A stretch of 64,000 bases of DNA from Acanthosoma haemorrhoidale (GCA_930367205.1 OV884015.1:32789288-32853287); one strand, 5' to 3'. Numbered from the stretch's first letter, positions 1 to 13,100 are shown. Numbers and translations are program-made. The notes: generated by a model not told the origin, from the sequence alone.

Positions 1-3
1 TAA

Positions 4-75
4 AAAAAAAAACAGGTTCCCGGTAGGATTTCAAACTCGAGGTCTCCTGATAATCCGATACAGTCCGCAAGAGAC
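4..75 (-). repeat. tRNA-like SINE head (minus strand)
   Basis: Read on the minus strand, this segment resembles the 3' half of a tRNA: an anticodon-stem-like stretch (CGGATTATCAGGAGACC) is followed by a degenerate Pol III B box (GAGTTTGAAATCC) and CCGGGAAC. This arrangement is typical of tRNA-derived SINEs. No full cloverleaf was folded and no SINE tail was delimited, and the element may run off the window edge. It could also be a decayed tRNA pseudogene. Confidence 0.35.
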
Positions 76-104
76 CAGATTTTGACAAGGCTATCGTTCG
101 ACAT

Positions 105-175
105 AGAATGGCTCGATAGAATACGACGACCCACCGGAGATAAGGAGGTCCCGGGTTCGTGTATTGGCCCCTCTG
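105..175 (+). repeat. tRNA-like SINE head (plus strand)
   Basis: An A-box-like TGGCTCGATAGAAT is followed about 35 bases later by GGTCCCGGGTTCGTGT, which resembles a Pol III B box (GGTTCGANTCC). The spacing suits a tRNA-derived promoter. It lies directly beside the opposite-strand tRNA-like stretch at 4-75, so the two may be fragments of separate SINE insertions. No tail or target duplication was found. Confidence 0.3.
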
Positions 176-2529
176 TTTCGTTTCGACACATCAATTGTTA
201 ATAAATTGGTACCTACAAAGTACCTACAACTATTCAAAAACTTTTCTTCAAATTTCGTTTAGTCAACTTCCAATACTGGCTGGACAAGTTTGTATCAGGG
301 CACGGTTGACCACTTGAGCCTAAACACTTATTGGCACAAACATTAATTAATTGTCAATTTTAGAGTAGGTGCAACATTTTTTTCTTAAATCGACGTTAAG
401 AGAACCAATGAATTCTAGTTTAAAGGTAAATTTATCAGTATTATTTAAATAGTGAATGTATTCCTTTAGAATTCAATAGGCTGTAAAGATTAAGAATAAC
501 GTGCTCAATTTAATACAAATTAATTAAATTAAATAGGTTATGTAATTATGCTGTTGACAATAAGCTCATTTTTTTATATTAACAATTACATTTTCAATAT
601 GTGATAATAATGATTTAAATAATATTTACAGTGAATTACGTTTTCATTGTATTAACAATTCCCAATTTATTTTGGTTTTCAATAAAGGTTTGTTTTTGAA
701 CAACAATCAATGGGCTGTATTAACTATTAAATTATAAAATTAAAAGTAAAAATTGTACGCTATAAATATAGTGGTGGGGGCCACTTCGTTTATTATTATT
801 ATTAATATTAAAAGTAACCTAGTATCTGGCTGGATAATTGTCCCTAAATACTCAGGAACCGAGGTACGTTACAATATATTTCGTTATAAAGAGTTTTTTT
901 AATTTGAATGAATTACCTTTAAATCGTTTTATTTTATCCTCTATATTTTATTAATGATATTATATCTATGGGTTGTTCCATAAGCCAGTTATAGCCAAGT
1001 TGCAATTATTTATTAATTTATGAGTATGTACATTAATTAAATAAAACTGCTTATAATGTTACACTAAGCACCCAAAAAAAAAAAAAAAAAAAAAAAGGCA
1101 CCTTAGTTATAGTTTATGATATGAGTTCCTACACTAACACCCTTGAGTCCAGGTGCAGGATTTTGCGCTTGTATTGATTGATTAAAATGTGTGGGATTAC
1201 CTTGGTGCTTCATAAAATCATATGATCTTGATTCTTAAATTTTAAAGTTTAAAACGTTTTCCACGATCAATAATAAAATAATTCACTTGCTAAACAGTAA
1301 TCGCCTCTCTTTTGGTACGAGATATCTGTCAAACTTAATGACTATTCTTGAGAAAAGTTTTCATTCACTATAGATGTACAATATATATGTGCTCATTGAT
1401 GGCAAAGGTAACCGTTAGTGGTTTAGAGACGGCGAAGTCGTAAATATTTGAGAGTGGAGGTTGGGGTCGTGGGCAAAAGAGGAAAAAGCACCCTAAATCG
1501 TCACCCCCCCCCACCCACACTAGACCCTTAGATCGGGGGTCTATGGGGTCTATATATTTATCGATGGCTATTAAACCGATCAGATTTGCCCAGGGGTGGC
1601 GTTCGCATGATCTACACTTTGCGACCCTTGGCAGCCAGTTTGTACCACATCTCTGGGTAAAGATCATACTTGATTTTCTCGCTGAGTTATCGCATTCTGT
1701 CTTCAGCTATCATGTGCATAACTAATGTGGCATTTTAAAGTATATTTCACAATGTGCTGGCTGGTTTTTTGAGATTTTTTTTGTCTCAGCTCCTAAGGTG
1801 CAACGCTCCGACACGTGTCAAATACTATTCGACCTAGTAGGCCAAAAAATGTTATACTAAAAACTGGCGATCCCACGAGGGTTCATAAGATATATTACAT
1901 TTAGTTGTAACATAACTGATAAGTTAGTAAGCAAGATACTTTGTCGCCGTTTAAGGTAATAAATAGTAAATGAGCATCAAAGCTCAATTGACGTTATTAG
2001 GATGATTTATTATACATATTCGTATTACTGTCGTAAATAAACTTTCATTGATTTATTTATTCTTCCTTAATTATCCTTGAGGTAATTATCATGGGTAATT
2101 GCTAAAATATTATTGTGGACCATAGAGAACCCCTTTATTAGTACAGTCGGAGTTAATGTTCCTCTAAAAACAAAACCTATATTTGTAATAATTAAATACA
2201 GAATAAATTACCCCTCCATTTCAAATCTAACAAGTAAGTATAGCTATAATATATTTTCTAAAATTAATTAAGTTTATACTCAATGAAAAAAAAATAAATA
2301 AAAAAAAGCTGTTGGACCTCCCCCGAATATAGCTAAGAATCCCCCAACAAAGGCCCCCCTCTCTCTAAAAACATTCACACAGATGAGGTTGGAAATAGAT
2401 AGTAACCCTCTAACCATCATTATGGTAATGAGCCAGGCTTGAGCAACGATCATCTGGATTAATGGCGATTAGCGTCGGGAAACTGGATAATCCAGACGAC
2501 CACTTCACTTAATCAATTATTGTTATTAG
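176..2529. other. AT-rich stretch without recognisable genes
   Basis: I see no coding region or recognisable transposon here. It contains an oligo(A) run near 1074-1096, a C-rich run near 1505-1517, and a moderately GC-richer patch at 1500-1720. That patch is open on both strands (99 and 60 codons), but neither translation resembles a family I know. The rest is AT-rich and interrupted by stops in all frames. Confidence 0.5.
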
Positions 2530-2668
2530 TTCTCACAATTCATTCACTCGCTCATTCATACATTCATAGCACGTCACGAGGCCACTTCCGTTTAGTGTCC
2601 GAGGAGGATTGTAGGGATCAGTGGCAAAGACTGTGCTAGGAGATTAGGGTGGTTGGATAGGTTAGTAC
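2530..2668 (-). mobile_element. LINE family A 3' fragment, internally deleted
   Basis: This piece matches the minus-strand LINE-A 3' region seen at 5590, 20216 and 33606. It has the ATTCACTCGCTCATTCATAC motif, then jumps to the block containing CACGAGGCCACT and AGGGTGGTTGGATAGGTTA. The roughly 180 bases that separate these blocks in the other copies are missing, so the copy carries an internal deletion or was rearranged. It has no intact coding sequence. Confidence 0.75.
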
Positions 2669-3061
2669 GTACACGTACAACAAAACATCTTTTCACAACC
2701 ATTATTTTAAATTTGAGAAAGTCACATGGCTTCTGGGCAAGCCATAAATATGAATTATGTATGATCCCAGTTCGCACTGTGAATCTTCTTAAGTCCGCCA
2801 ATATCGTTTCTGTCACTGCGGGTAAAATAAGGGTGTCGTATATCTTTCGATTCGTTATTTATAATGAAGAATATGAAAAAAAAAAATTATAGTGTCAATT
2901 ATAGTTTATGCATGGTAGTTATTGGAAACTTTAAAATTAGATGACACTCCAATTAAAGTGAATAAAAAACTTTTTTAGTGAAAAACCATGTTCATATTTT
3001 GTTTTAGTGCGCCTTAGTGGCAATACAAAATTCACTTTTGACCGATAAAAACTTTCTGGCT

Positions 3062-3303
3062 TTTTATCAAAAAGGTGAGCCCCATCACCTTTATTAGTCA
3101 GTTTAGTCCAGTCACGTATAATGTATATCATTATACTTGTTTATTCATTATATAATTTCCATGAAATAACAAAACCTGTATATAATGTAGTGATGCTACA
3201 GGAAATACAAAATAAATTGTAAATAGATTCACCTGAGGATCTATAATTCTATATAATTATCTGGAAATTTAAAGGGGCTATGGAGGGAAAAAAAAAAAAA
3301 AAA
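3062..3303 (+). mobile_element. LINE family C 3' tail with poly(A)
   Basis: The sequence from TTTTTATCAAAAAGGTGAGC to the A-run at 3288-3303 is the same 3' untranslated region found in opposite orientation at 32580-32800. Shared blocks include GGTGAGCCCCATCACC, the TATATCATTATACTTG block and the CAGGAAATACAA block. It ends in about 16 A residues, as expected for target-primed retrotransposition. It is 5'-truncated and carries no coding sequence. No clear target-site duplication was seen. Confidence 0.75.
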
Positions 3304-5589
3304 CTTTTGTAAATGTCATTTATTCCATTGAAACCTTAAAAACTTAATTTCGCCTAAATCCATTCATGTTACCATCGTTTGAAAGCTTAATTTATCCTAT
3401 TTCGTTATAACTCAACAGAGGTTAGGTTTTATGTATTTACAAGTATGAATAAAATGATAAAATTAACAGAAGAGACTTGAAACGTTTTATTTCGTTTTCA
3501 ATATATTTATGAAGACCGGGCCGTCGGTTGGTTTATACTCGTAGTCCTATAGAGAATGAAATGTTGGCCCTCTTCGACATATCCTTGCCACATTGCGACA
3601 TATCATTTTCATGATTTCGCCATATTTTACATTTAAATCTTGAATCCATTGAATACCTGCTATGAAATCTTTATTTAGTTCTATCTCGAAGAAAAAATTT
3701 CTTACTCCACCTTGCACTGTTTATTCATTTTGTTAATTATTTATTTCTCCTTAGCCGGTTTTCCGTTCTTAATATGACGTGCCCATGCGATAGGATAATT
3801 TTTTATCATGTCATTTATTTTATCCACTGAAACCATTCACAATCAAGTTCAATTGATTTTCGAAAACAACGTATGTGTATTATGTTAATAATACATTAAA
3901 AATAATGGATTTCATTACGTTTTGAATGTGCCCCTGAACATTTAACTAAGTTAAGTTAATCCTGTGTTCTTCATCGCAGAACATACACAATGACAGAACA
4001 AGGTAACGAGCTAACATTGCTTTGCTGAAGTACACCCTAGATCCTTAGATGTGTTGTGGTGCATGAATATGTTAATGTATATCTAACCTGGACCTATTCA
4101 GCGAACAGAAGGCTTCTATAGATGTTCATTCGACCTTGCTGTTTATTGTACTGGCAGACTCTCTCACATTGTAATGAACAGTGTACATGTATATTGTCTT
4201 TGAGTATATATTTAAATAGTTGATCCGACGATTTGTTTTACCACCTTCTTTTTCCCGTCAGACGGAATATTTTTTTTTTAAATAAATGATAAAAAGGCAG
4301 GAACAATATAAAATTATTTCCCCTTGAGGCTCTATACAGTATCCTTCTTCAGACTAGCGTAAAATATATAAATATTGTACAACAATAACAACGTAACCTT
4401 TCTTCTGACAATATTTACGTAACAATTCCCCCAGAAACAAAAATAAATCTCAAGGAGGAAGTACACAGTTTTCCGATGCTTCTGACATAAATAACCTGTC
4501 TGTCTAAAACCATAAAATTATAATAAACGATAAGTTTTAGGTATCCCCCAGTGATCCGTTATAATGACCATGCTTTTCCTTGTAGCCCTGGTAAAGTAAT
4601 AAACAAATTAGTGTTTGTTTGTCTATGATTTTATCTTATGATACATTTCAAGCTACGTATACATTTCTATTTCGGACACTACTTCTGTTTTAGTTTCTGT
4701 TAATAGAGAAATATCGGGGTGCTTATTTAACCAGCTATTTCCGCTGAGAAATGAAAAGTAAAAAATCCCCACCTGTTTTTCACTAGTAGCAAAAAATTAA
4801 TTAGCATTTCAAAATAATTTGAAAAAAAATTAATACTATATCCCATAAGAATAACAACTTACACATAAATAAATGCAACTATGGCAAACAATAAAGAGTG
4901 GGGAATCATAATAATAATAATAATAATAAAGCGATAGCTTTGGAAGAGAGAGTCATTACCCTAAGAGCCTACAGAAAACACATCTATGATTGTGTCACCT
5001 GTTATCTGTGATTGTGTCACCTGTTATCTGTATAAAAACTCCTCATCACTCCATATCAACAATCACTCCATATCAACCTTTGGTATACCTTGATACTCCG
5101 TATCTCTCTACTATTAAAACCATCGACCATTAAATGTCTCGTGGCATACCACGATTTCGTACGATTATCCTATCAGTACGGATCACACGTTTTTAAATAT
5201 TTAGATCTCTTATTGGTAAATAAGAAAGAAAACTGGGGCAGATCATTGAGATAGCTTTGGTTGATGGTAGATAGCCATTGGATGATATTTTTCTAAAGGT
5301 AGTAGGTGGAAAATAGCAGGACTTAAGGGAAATGTATAAACTGGAGAGTTGTAGGATTTTCCCGAAAATCGTATCCTGCATGCTTTGCGGAGTCACACTG
5401 GAATCCATCTGGATGCAAGAGCTGCCGAATAAAATACTAGACAGGTTTCAGAAAGCAAAAATCTTGAATACTATCAGGATTGTTCGAACATAATCTTAGC
5501 CTAACCCTTGACTAATACAGACCAGGGTTGCTGAATTTACCTTTATTATGAGTATTTAAAGGAACATTAATAATAATATATATATAATT
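3304..5589. other. AT-rich stretch without recognisable genes
   Basis: No gene or transposon is recognisable apart from small repeats: an ATA microsatellite at about 4908-4930 and two short tandem duplications at 4988-5077. Open frames here are short and low in complexity. Confidence 0.5.
4988..5077. repeat. Two adjacent short tandem duplications
   Basis: A 22 bp unit (GATTGTGTCACCTGTTATCT plus GT) occurs twice without a gap at 4988-5009 and 5010-5031. A 17 bp unit (ATCACTCCATATCAAC plus A or C) occurs twice at 5044-5060 and 5061-5077. Both are exact or nearly exact, which suggests recent slippage or microhomology-mediated duplication. Confidence 0.9.
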
Positions 5590-6967
5590 CCTTTATTGTG
5601 CTAAAATTACAATCTGCCTCGCTAGGCAATAAGTAATTAAGATATACTACCATTCATACCATATTTACAATTTATCATTCACACGCTCATTCATACAATA
5701 TTTACAGACAGCCCAGAGGCCTCCCAAGTCCACATGCGAAGAGAAAGCGGAGTCTTGGGATGTCCCCCACGCTCCTCCGTCAGCCGCGTCACCGGATACT
5801 AGCCAGTGGAGACTGACCAAGAGCGTGAGAGCCACAGACGCTCAGGACATGATTGGAGAAACTGGCCATTGCCAGGACTCCCACTGTCACGCGTTTATAG
5901 CAGGTCACGAGGCCACTGCCGTTTCAGTCTCCGAGGAGGATTATAGGGATGAGTGGTGCAGTGCAATGACTATGCTACAGGATTAGGGTGGTTGGAAAGA
6001 CTACTGTGGAATTTCATAGACTTGGAAAGGATGAGTTCTAGAATGTAGGGTATATTAAGGTCGTTATGAAGGGTTTTGTTGCTGACATAATAAGGGGCAT
6101 TTACTATTGTTCTCAGGACATTTGATTGAAAGGATTGGATACGCCTGATGTTCGACTTTTTTGCTGTCCCCCACAGCTCTATTCCGTATGTCCAGATTGG
6201 TTTAAGTATAACTTTGTAGATTAGTAGTTTTTTTTCTATTGAGAGATGGGATGTCCTTTGAAGTAGTCTGTACAGTTGTCCAAAGCGTCTGTTTAGTTCT
6301 TGTCTTTTTAGTCTCGTATGTGGGTTCCAGGTCAGTCGTTTGTCGAGATAGAAGCCTAATTACCGTACTGTCTCGGATACAGGGAGAGGCATAGAATTAA
6401 AATAAACTAGTGGACAAGACTTGCGACAAAGGGTGAAGGTAATGTGGGAACATTTTGCTTCATTAACTTTGATCCGCCATTGGTTGCACCAATACTCGAT
6501 CTCGTCAAGGTGTTTTTGAAGGTTATGGGAGGCTATGTCGGGGTCTGCGTGGGATGACAAGACTGCAGTGTCATCTGCAAATGTGGCCAAGAAGGTATTG
6601 GGAGTAGAGGGGACATCAGCGGTGTATAGGTTATAGAGGATGGGGCCCAGGACACTGCCCTGTGGAACTCCCGCGTTTATGGGATAGTAGTTAGAATATT
6701 CTAAACCACAGGAAGAAGGGGTTTGAAAGGTAGGACTGTAGGATTAGGAAAAGGGTCTGTGGTAAATATCTTTTGAGCTTGTAGAGTAAACCTGCGTGCC
6801 AAACCCTGTCAAAAGCTTGAGCTATATCAAGAAAGGCAGCAGTGCAATACTGTTTGGTTTCAAGGGCTGAGGAGATGTGATCAACAACGCGAAGGCCTTG
6901 TTGAGCAGTGGAATGTTGTTGGCGGAAACCAAACTGGTGTGTGGGAAAAAGGTTTTTGGATTCAACA
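5590..6967 (-). mobile_element. LINE family A (Jockey-like), 5'-truncated copy
   Basis: This is a non-LTR retrotransposon on the minus strand. Its coding part encodes the central and C-terminal reverse transcriptase and the C-terminal domain, followed by a 3' untranslated region ending near 5590 (TTATTGTGCTAAAATTAC). It is the longest of at least seven LINE-A copies in the window. Related copies lie at 2530, 20216, 33606, 36126, 43369 and 57235. It is truncated at its 5' end near 6967, in the RT fingers region. Frameshifts and stops make it inactive. Confidence 0.9.
5930..6967 (-). pseudogene. Jockey-like reverse transcriptase (broken)
   Basis: Reading down the minus strand, several frames together give recognisable RT motifs. 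QFGFRQQHST is followed by AAFLDIAQAFDRVW (motif A), GVPQGSVLGPILYNLYTAD (motif B), then FADDTAVLSS (motif C, near 6570-6581). The Jockey-type C-terminal region follows, including NPHTRLKRQ, a YKVILKPIWTYGIELWG stretch, and a C-terminus ending RRLKRQWPRDLL. The longest intact frame is only 76 codons (6360-6590); frameshifts and stops separate the rest. The upstream endonuclease and ORF1 regions are absent. Jockey-clade assignment rests on the FADD motif and C-terminus and is probable rather than certain. Confidence 0.85.
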
Positions 6968-8815
6968 ATTCACAATAATAATAAATTAAATAAGCTTTGG
7001 TGGATACCGCGAAGTCCCAAAAGCAAATCTATCATAACAGAACCGGTGTGCGATCGGCTACAAAAACGAATTTATACAGATATAGCAGCGATGGAAGATA
7101 AATATATTCGTGAAAGTTATAAGAGTTGGTTGTGGTGATCCGAAGTCAGATATAACTTCACAATGTATTATACTGGCTAGAAATAATATTGATTAATCTC
7201 GGGCCCCTATTCAAAGAGCCCCTAATACGAAGTTTCGGTCGCGGATTGCTAGCGATAGTTAGAGTTCACAGCCCATTGTAAGTCCGAGATAACTTTTATC
7301 TGGAGCTATTAATTGAAAAGATAAGCCCGGGGTAAGTAAGAAGAAGCGATAGTCTAATTAATTAGAGCCCGCTGTCGTGAGGGCTTAGTATCCTGCGCTT
7401 TCCGTCCTACCTCCCTCCCACTATCGATTTTACCACCGAAGGAGAAAATGGATATTGCCAATTCTTTAATGGAACTTTACCTACTATTGTTAGGTGAATT
7501 TATGTTCAACTCTTCCTCACTCTTTGTGGGTTGTTGTCTGTGCTCCAGGTGTCCAAATGGGTTTCAATAAGTACGAGTATGTCTTTTGGTTTTCTGTTAT
7601 TGGCAGTATTGAGTGTGAAGTCCAACTTCGATTGATACCGGCTCAGATTCCACAATTAAATAAGCTGAGGCGAAGTTAGACCTTTTTAAAAAGAAATGAA
7701 AGTTTATGTTGAATACAATATACAAATTAGCATAATAACGGTGCTACATAAGTCTGAAAGAGTAATGGATTTTGTTCATGGCCATGGTACAATATATAGA
7801 GGAAGTGAAAGGAAGTGACATCGTTTTATTTATTTTGCGATGAGTGTTTCTATAACTCATGACGGATTTGTTGTGAATTGTTCTGTTGATTTCCGTTTCC
7901 CATTGGCTGTAACATTGTTTTAAGAGAACAAATGTTTGATATGAAGTGACAAAAAAATGATGCTGACCCGTGGTTGTTGTTTGACTTGCCATAGTGGAAT
8001 ATACGAGTAGCTGTAGCAGCTAGTTTCCTCTGAGCAAGCCATTATCCTTTGTGGATCCCAAGCTATGCCGGTGACTTCCCGCCGTCGGTGTTAATTAATT
8101 TACTGCAGAAACCGGCTGTTTAATTCAATTATCTGTTTTGGCCTCAGTTACCTATCACCTTTTCAGCTTTAACTTTCCCTTTAACTCGTCGAGTTACGTT
8201 AGTACAGTAACTGGTTGATCTCCATGGAGCAGCGGCCTCGCCACTTTATCAAAAGTAACTTCTCACAAGCTGTTTTACATTTAAAAATCTAATTACCGAT
8301 GAATCGCATTTAGAATGTATGTACCTACCTGATACATAATAGCAGACTGTTCATGGACTGGATAAAAATAATAGGTAACATTTCTTTGTGTCCGTCATCC
8401 ATCCTGTCCTTGTTGTCCTTCAATTTTCCCTGAAAGAAACTCTTCAACTGGAATGTTTTCAGACAGTTGAGTGGAATACACATTGCTATAAACATTTATA
8501 GGTGCCGGTAGGAGTTTTTTATTTTATTTTTTACTAATCCTAAAAATGTAAACATTGAAGGTATTGTCACTCTTTGTTTGATCAGTAAGTAAACCGAGTC
8601 TGTTGACCATGTCCGAAAGTTTAAATATTTTTCGTAAAAAACTAAAATTAGTGCGTGAATTTGGAAATGGAAGATCAAGGGACGAAATCAACATCATCCC
8701 GTATATTAAACGACAAAAAAAAAATATTGAACGTGAGGGTTCAGAAGGGCATATTAAGACAAAAAATGTCTTGCTTATGAATATCATGAGCTAGATAAAT
8801 GTTTACAACATGGCT
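6968..8815. other. Stretch without recognisable genes
   Basis: A GC-richer patch at about 7200-7440 contains no frame that I recognise. The minus-strand frame at 7744-7992 (82 codons, Gln/Thr-rich start) has no supporting splice sites or homology that I can see. The rest is AT-rich. Confidence 0.45.
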
Positions 8816-9010
8816 GCTACGGTGGCTCAATTGGTGGGACATTCATAATTGGTTGATAACAATTAATCTTAACAGCATCTGATATTTTTCAGTGGTACAT
8901 GCGACCATGCTGCGCTAGATAAATAAAACCCTGTAGAAATGGAATAACCCTTCAAGTGGAATTGAAAACCTGCCACCAAAAGATTCCATTTATCCAGGTT
9001 CGACTGTCAA
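8816..9010 (+). repeat. Possible SINE with Pol III A and B boxes
   Basis: GGTGGCTCAATTGGTGGGAC at 8821-8840 is a good match to a tRNA D-arm and A box (TGGCNNAGTGG). A B-box-like GGTTCGACTGTC lies near 8997-9008. The spacing of about 165 bases is longer than in a plain tRNA-derived head, so the two boxes may belong to one SINE with an insertion or to two remnants. Confidence 0.3.
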
Positions 9011-10030
9011 TATCAATCACTATTTTTTTTTTAAATTCACATATAACTCTAAAATACATTGTTATCCTTTAATACATTATGACAATGTATTGTTGTGTGG
9101 AATTTTTTTAAATTAGTGATTTATATATACGAGTATGTGCCTATATTTACTCATGTTTCACCAACTGAATATGTTGGTGTAAGCAATCAAAAGCGCTTGC
9201 AATATTATAAATAATAAAAAACTGTGTGCAGTCATAAGTTTATTTATTTCGTTATCGAAGTCCCACCTACGCCGGCAAATACTACAAAGAATTTTAGTAA
9301 TCAGTTTAGTAAACCACCTTGGTGATTGAGCGTTTCTCTATGTATAATTAAATTAAATGAAAACGAGACGTGAATTTATGGATAAGCTAAGAAGACTATG
9401 TCAGGGCAGATTTTGCAATTGAAACATGTCACAGGGTGCACCACTTTACGTACTACACCATACTCTTCACGTCGAGCTCAAAATGTCTTAACTTCACAAA
9501 CGCAACAGAAAATTATAGAGAAACTTTTATGACAAACTTCTTATAGATCCAATCCAAGTACAATTTCTCTTAGTTACTTAATCATCGTTGTGAATCAATG
9601 CCTTTAAAAAGTAATAAAAAATTAGCAAAATACAATATATTGACCAACACTACGTAAACAAGATGGGAAAACCAAAACGTTTCATCCTAAAAACGCTTCC
9701 TTTGCTGATTACATTTTCCGTTCTATTCTATTCTAACACGAAAATAATATTTTGAGGTGTTGTTGAATGAATAATAATTATAGATGGATTGAATCAGTAG
9801 TACGACTGCTGCCGTTGAATATACACCGAGAGAGGATTACTTCGTACTTGTTCGAAAGTATAATCTCGCCGATACAGGACCGAGGTAGTGGCGCACACGA
9901 AAATGCTGATATTATCTTTCCTTGTTTGATAGGTCAATACTTGCTCTTCTCGGCCGTACGGTTCAAGTTGCCCATTTTCGATGTTTGCTTTCAAAACGTT
10001 ACCCTCTGTTGAAGATCAAAGGGTTCGGCG
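9011..10030. other. AT-rich stretch without recognisable genes
   Basis: No recognisable gene. A GC-richer interval at 9780-10030 is open on both strands (81 codons plus, 66 codons minus). Neither translation shows a domain I know. Confidence 0.4.
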
Positions 10031-10031
10031 T

Positions 10032-10150
10032 GTGTGAGCGTGAGGTTGCAGGCCCACATATATTTGCGGGTGCTCCGATATGGATCGATGGCCCGTCAGT
10101 GGTTCATGCCAAGGCATATACTCACGGCCTGCCTGTAATCCTCAACTGGT
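10032..10150 (+). other. Weak candidate exon after an AG acceptor
   Basis: An acceptor-like GTGAGGTTGCAG ends near 10050. It is followed by about 100 bases of balanced composition, unusual for this window, and then CTGGTCAGT, a donor-like site near 10148-10156. All three plus frames are largely open. One is cysteine-rich (TYICGCSDMDRWPVSGSC) and another has GC-rich third positions but reaches a stop just before the donor. I do not recognise any of the translations. It may equally be a transposon remnant. Confidence 0.15.
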
Positions 10151-13100
10151 CAGTAGTTTCCATCAACTTTAACTAATATTTGATCCCTTTCCGAATAACG
10201 GGAGCTAAAAATCAATCAATGGTTTCAATATTTTTTTTGACATCGTAAATCTTATGTTTAACTAGTTTTTTTTTTCAATTCAAACGAATGAATTAAACTT
10301 GAATATATTAAACAATTACTACTACAGTTAAGAAACTATGACGAGACAAACCTGTTTTCTCTTGAATTTCTTAAATATTTATTAGTATAGTAGTGCAATT
10401 TGGTATTTAAAACAAAAATGTCATATTAAAATGCATAAATCATAAACATAGATATAACTTAAGAAATAGACTCGCTTCTATTTGGAGTAAGTTTCTAAGC
10501 ATCTTATTCTGGTTAGTAAATTACGCGTGTCTTACTTTTTTCCATTTCAACATTTATTTTCTGAAACACCCATGAGTTCATTTTCGATATTGGAATTGTC
10601 TTCGATCAGTTTTCGAACTTCGGGGAAAGTATTTTTAGTAAACAACAACAATATGTTCTTGAATCGGTCTCGCCAAGTACTAGGTATTCTCGAACCAAAT
10701 TTCATTTTATTCGGTATCCGAAATAATTTTTCCCTGTTACTTCAAACTATAGCAAAAGGATCACAACATTAAATAATGTGAATATCGAGTAATTTTACTA
10801 CTTATTATGGAAATTATTTATTAACATTCTTTCAGTGGCTTTTTTTTTTTAAACATTACCTGGACCTAATAATACGATTTAGACTAGGACTGATGAAGAT
10901 CAATTCATGTCAGATACAAATACATTTTCTGCATTGAAATCAATCAACCCTGTTAATATAAATGGAAAACATATACAGTTTGCTATTCAATTAAGTGAGG
11001 TTAGTTATGTTTTCATTTAATTAATTTTACTATTTAATTAAATTCAGGAGAGGAGATATTTTCCAGTAACAAAATAGGAGGGGAAGATACCATTTTAGAG
11101 AGAGGAGAGATAGTGGCTGCAACGGTTGCCGACGACCTGGGGGAGTTCTGTTCGAAGCGAGTCCATTAGTTGCCGCTGTAATTGTAATGCTCGGAAGAAT
11201 GGTCTTGATTTTCATACTACTACAGGGCGATCGTATCTTGTCTTTTGTGAAATTTTAAGTTGCATCTCAGGAGCTGTTAGAAAGTTATATTTCAATAATT
11301 TCCTCGAAAAGCAATAACGTAAAAATAGTTCCAAAGATATTCCAAATAATAATAATAAACGATCAGGGACATTGATGGAAAATACTTAAAATCGTTCGAT
11401 CCGATTTCTTCAATTGGCTGTATATGGTCAATATATTACTTATTCCCATTTTTTTTTAAATTTTGTCCGAAGGACGTTTAATTACCAAAGATGTTAAAGA
11501 CACATGTGTGAACTCATTCATCGACTCGTTCATACACGTGTCTTAAACCGTCAACACCATCCTCTTTTGTCGTTATCTAGGACCTGTACGTATGCAGGCG
11601 TACAAGAGTTGTACACAAGATTTTGTTGGGATTGAGTTTTGTTCCAACACGATACCAAGCTCATCATTATACCTGGCCATCATTAAGACCATCATTAAGC
11701 TGGCGAGAGAATGCGCTGTACAGTTTGGCCGTTCCAACTGGCCCGAGACCAAAACTCAAACTGCCAGACATCTGTTCCAACAAGCTCAAATCCGTGTTTT
11801 AAAACGGTCTGTGATTGTCAAAACGATCCGAGGATTGGAGTAAGGACTGACTAATAAGAATCAGACATGCGCAATCATTCTCCCCTCTTTTCCCGCTCAC
11901 CGTAAAAAACAAGGTTATAAATATCGTTAGAATTAATTAAAGATATGCAACTCTTTTCTACTCTAATTAGAAATTATCAATTATAAAATTAATAGATGAT
12001 AACTTTTATTTTGTCTGTTTATAATTGAATATTGACTTTAAAATTATTAATCGCTAAAAATGTTTATTAGTAGTATTTAATTTTCATGTTTTTAACTTAT
12101 AAATGATTTTTTCTCAAACTATTATTATTAATCATTTAAAAGCAGCCCGAATACTGTTTTTCTACAAAGAAAATATTCATTCGACTTTATTTTACAATCT
12201 ACATATTTGATATATTTCGCATATTACATAAATAATTAAAACCAAAAGCTTCGGCAATAAAAAGAAAAAAGTAAGTTGTTTTGTAAAGAAAGAGTCAACA
12301 ATCCGAGATTGGAAAAAGCGTTCCAACATCTTCTAAATCCGTGATGAGGTAACGTTTGCGCTTGCTCAGTAAATAATGAAAAACAAGTTCGTGTTTCTGG
12401 GCTGGAGCAAACCTATTGTAACTTCACACATTGTTCTCTGATACAACTAATGAAATCTTTAACATCGGTTTTTCATCAGTCTAGGCAAATCTCCCAACAA
12501 AGTATTCAACTTATTTATCTTTTATGTTTTAATGAGTTATGTAGTGGTATTATTTATTATGGTTGTTTCGTCTGTTGAAAGATGCAGTGTGTATAGTAAA
12601 ATAAAATTAATTTGTAGGTATAAATTGTAGTTAATGATAGGCATGGTGACTGATAATAGGTCATTAAATGACTATTTAACGTCGGTTCTGTGTCACGCCC
12701 CCAGGGGAATATTGCCAACCAATAATGGCAATACTGTTTGCCGCTGTTGGCCAATTGTAAAATTTCAATATAGTTACAATCGGCTATATAACACATAGCA
12801 AATATCAATAAGAGATAGATTCGAAGGGACGAAATTACACCAGTGGCCGGGGCGAGGGAGAGGATAGCGAACCATCCACACCGACTCTCCACTCGAACAA
12901 AAGATCTTTTGGCTTTATGGCCCACCTTCCGATAGGCCGATTCTTCCCGTCGATAAGCAAAGCAAATGGGAAAATAAACCAAGCCCTTTCTTTTCCACTA
13001 AAATACAAATATTTATACAAAGGGTTCGTTTGAAAGTGTCTTTTACAATAGCCATAGAGTTTTTATGTTCATCCGAATGGAGATTTGACAGAAGAGAACT

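Noticed and set aside
1500..1720. Host exon in the GC-richer patch
   Set aside because: Open on both strands but without convincing splice borders or a recognisable product.
4908..4930. ATA repeat as a CRISPR-like or regulatory array
   Set aside because: Plain trinucleotide microsatellite without spacers.
7744..7992. 82-codon minus-strand frame beginning MASQTTTTGQHH
   Set aside because: A reasonable start context but an AT-driven composition after the first 20 residues, and no recognised domain.
12290..12350. Short peptide resembling a pogo/CENP-B-type DNA-binding helix (KKESTIRDWKKRSN)
   Set aside because: Only about 15 residues before a stop, no continuation in any frame, and no inverted repeats nearby.
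12557..12982. 141-codon minus-strand open frame, the longest outside transposons
   Set aside because: No recognisable motif, several low-complexity Tyr/Ile/Thr stretches, no splice signals or neighbouring exons; compatible with chance in a stop-poor patch.
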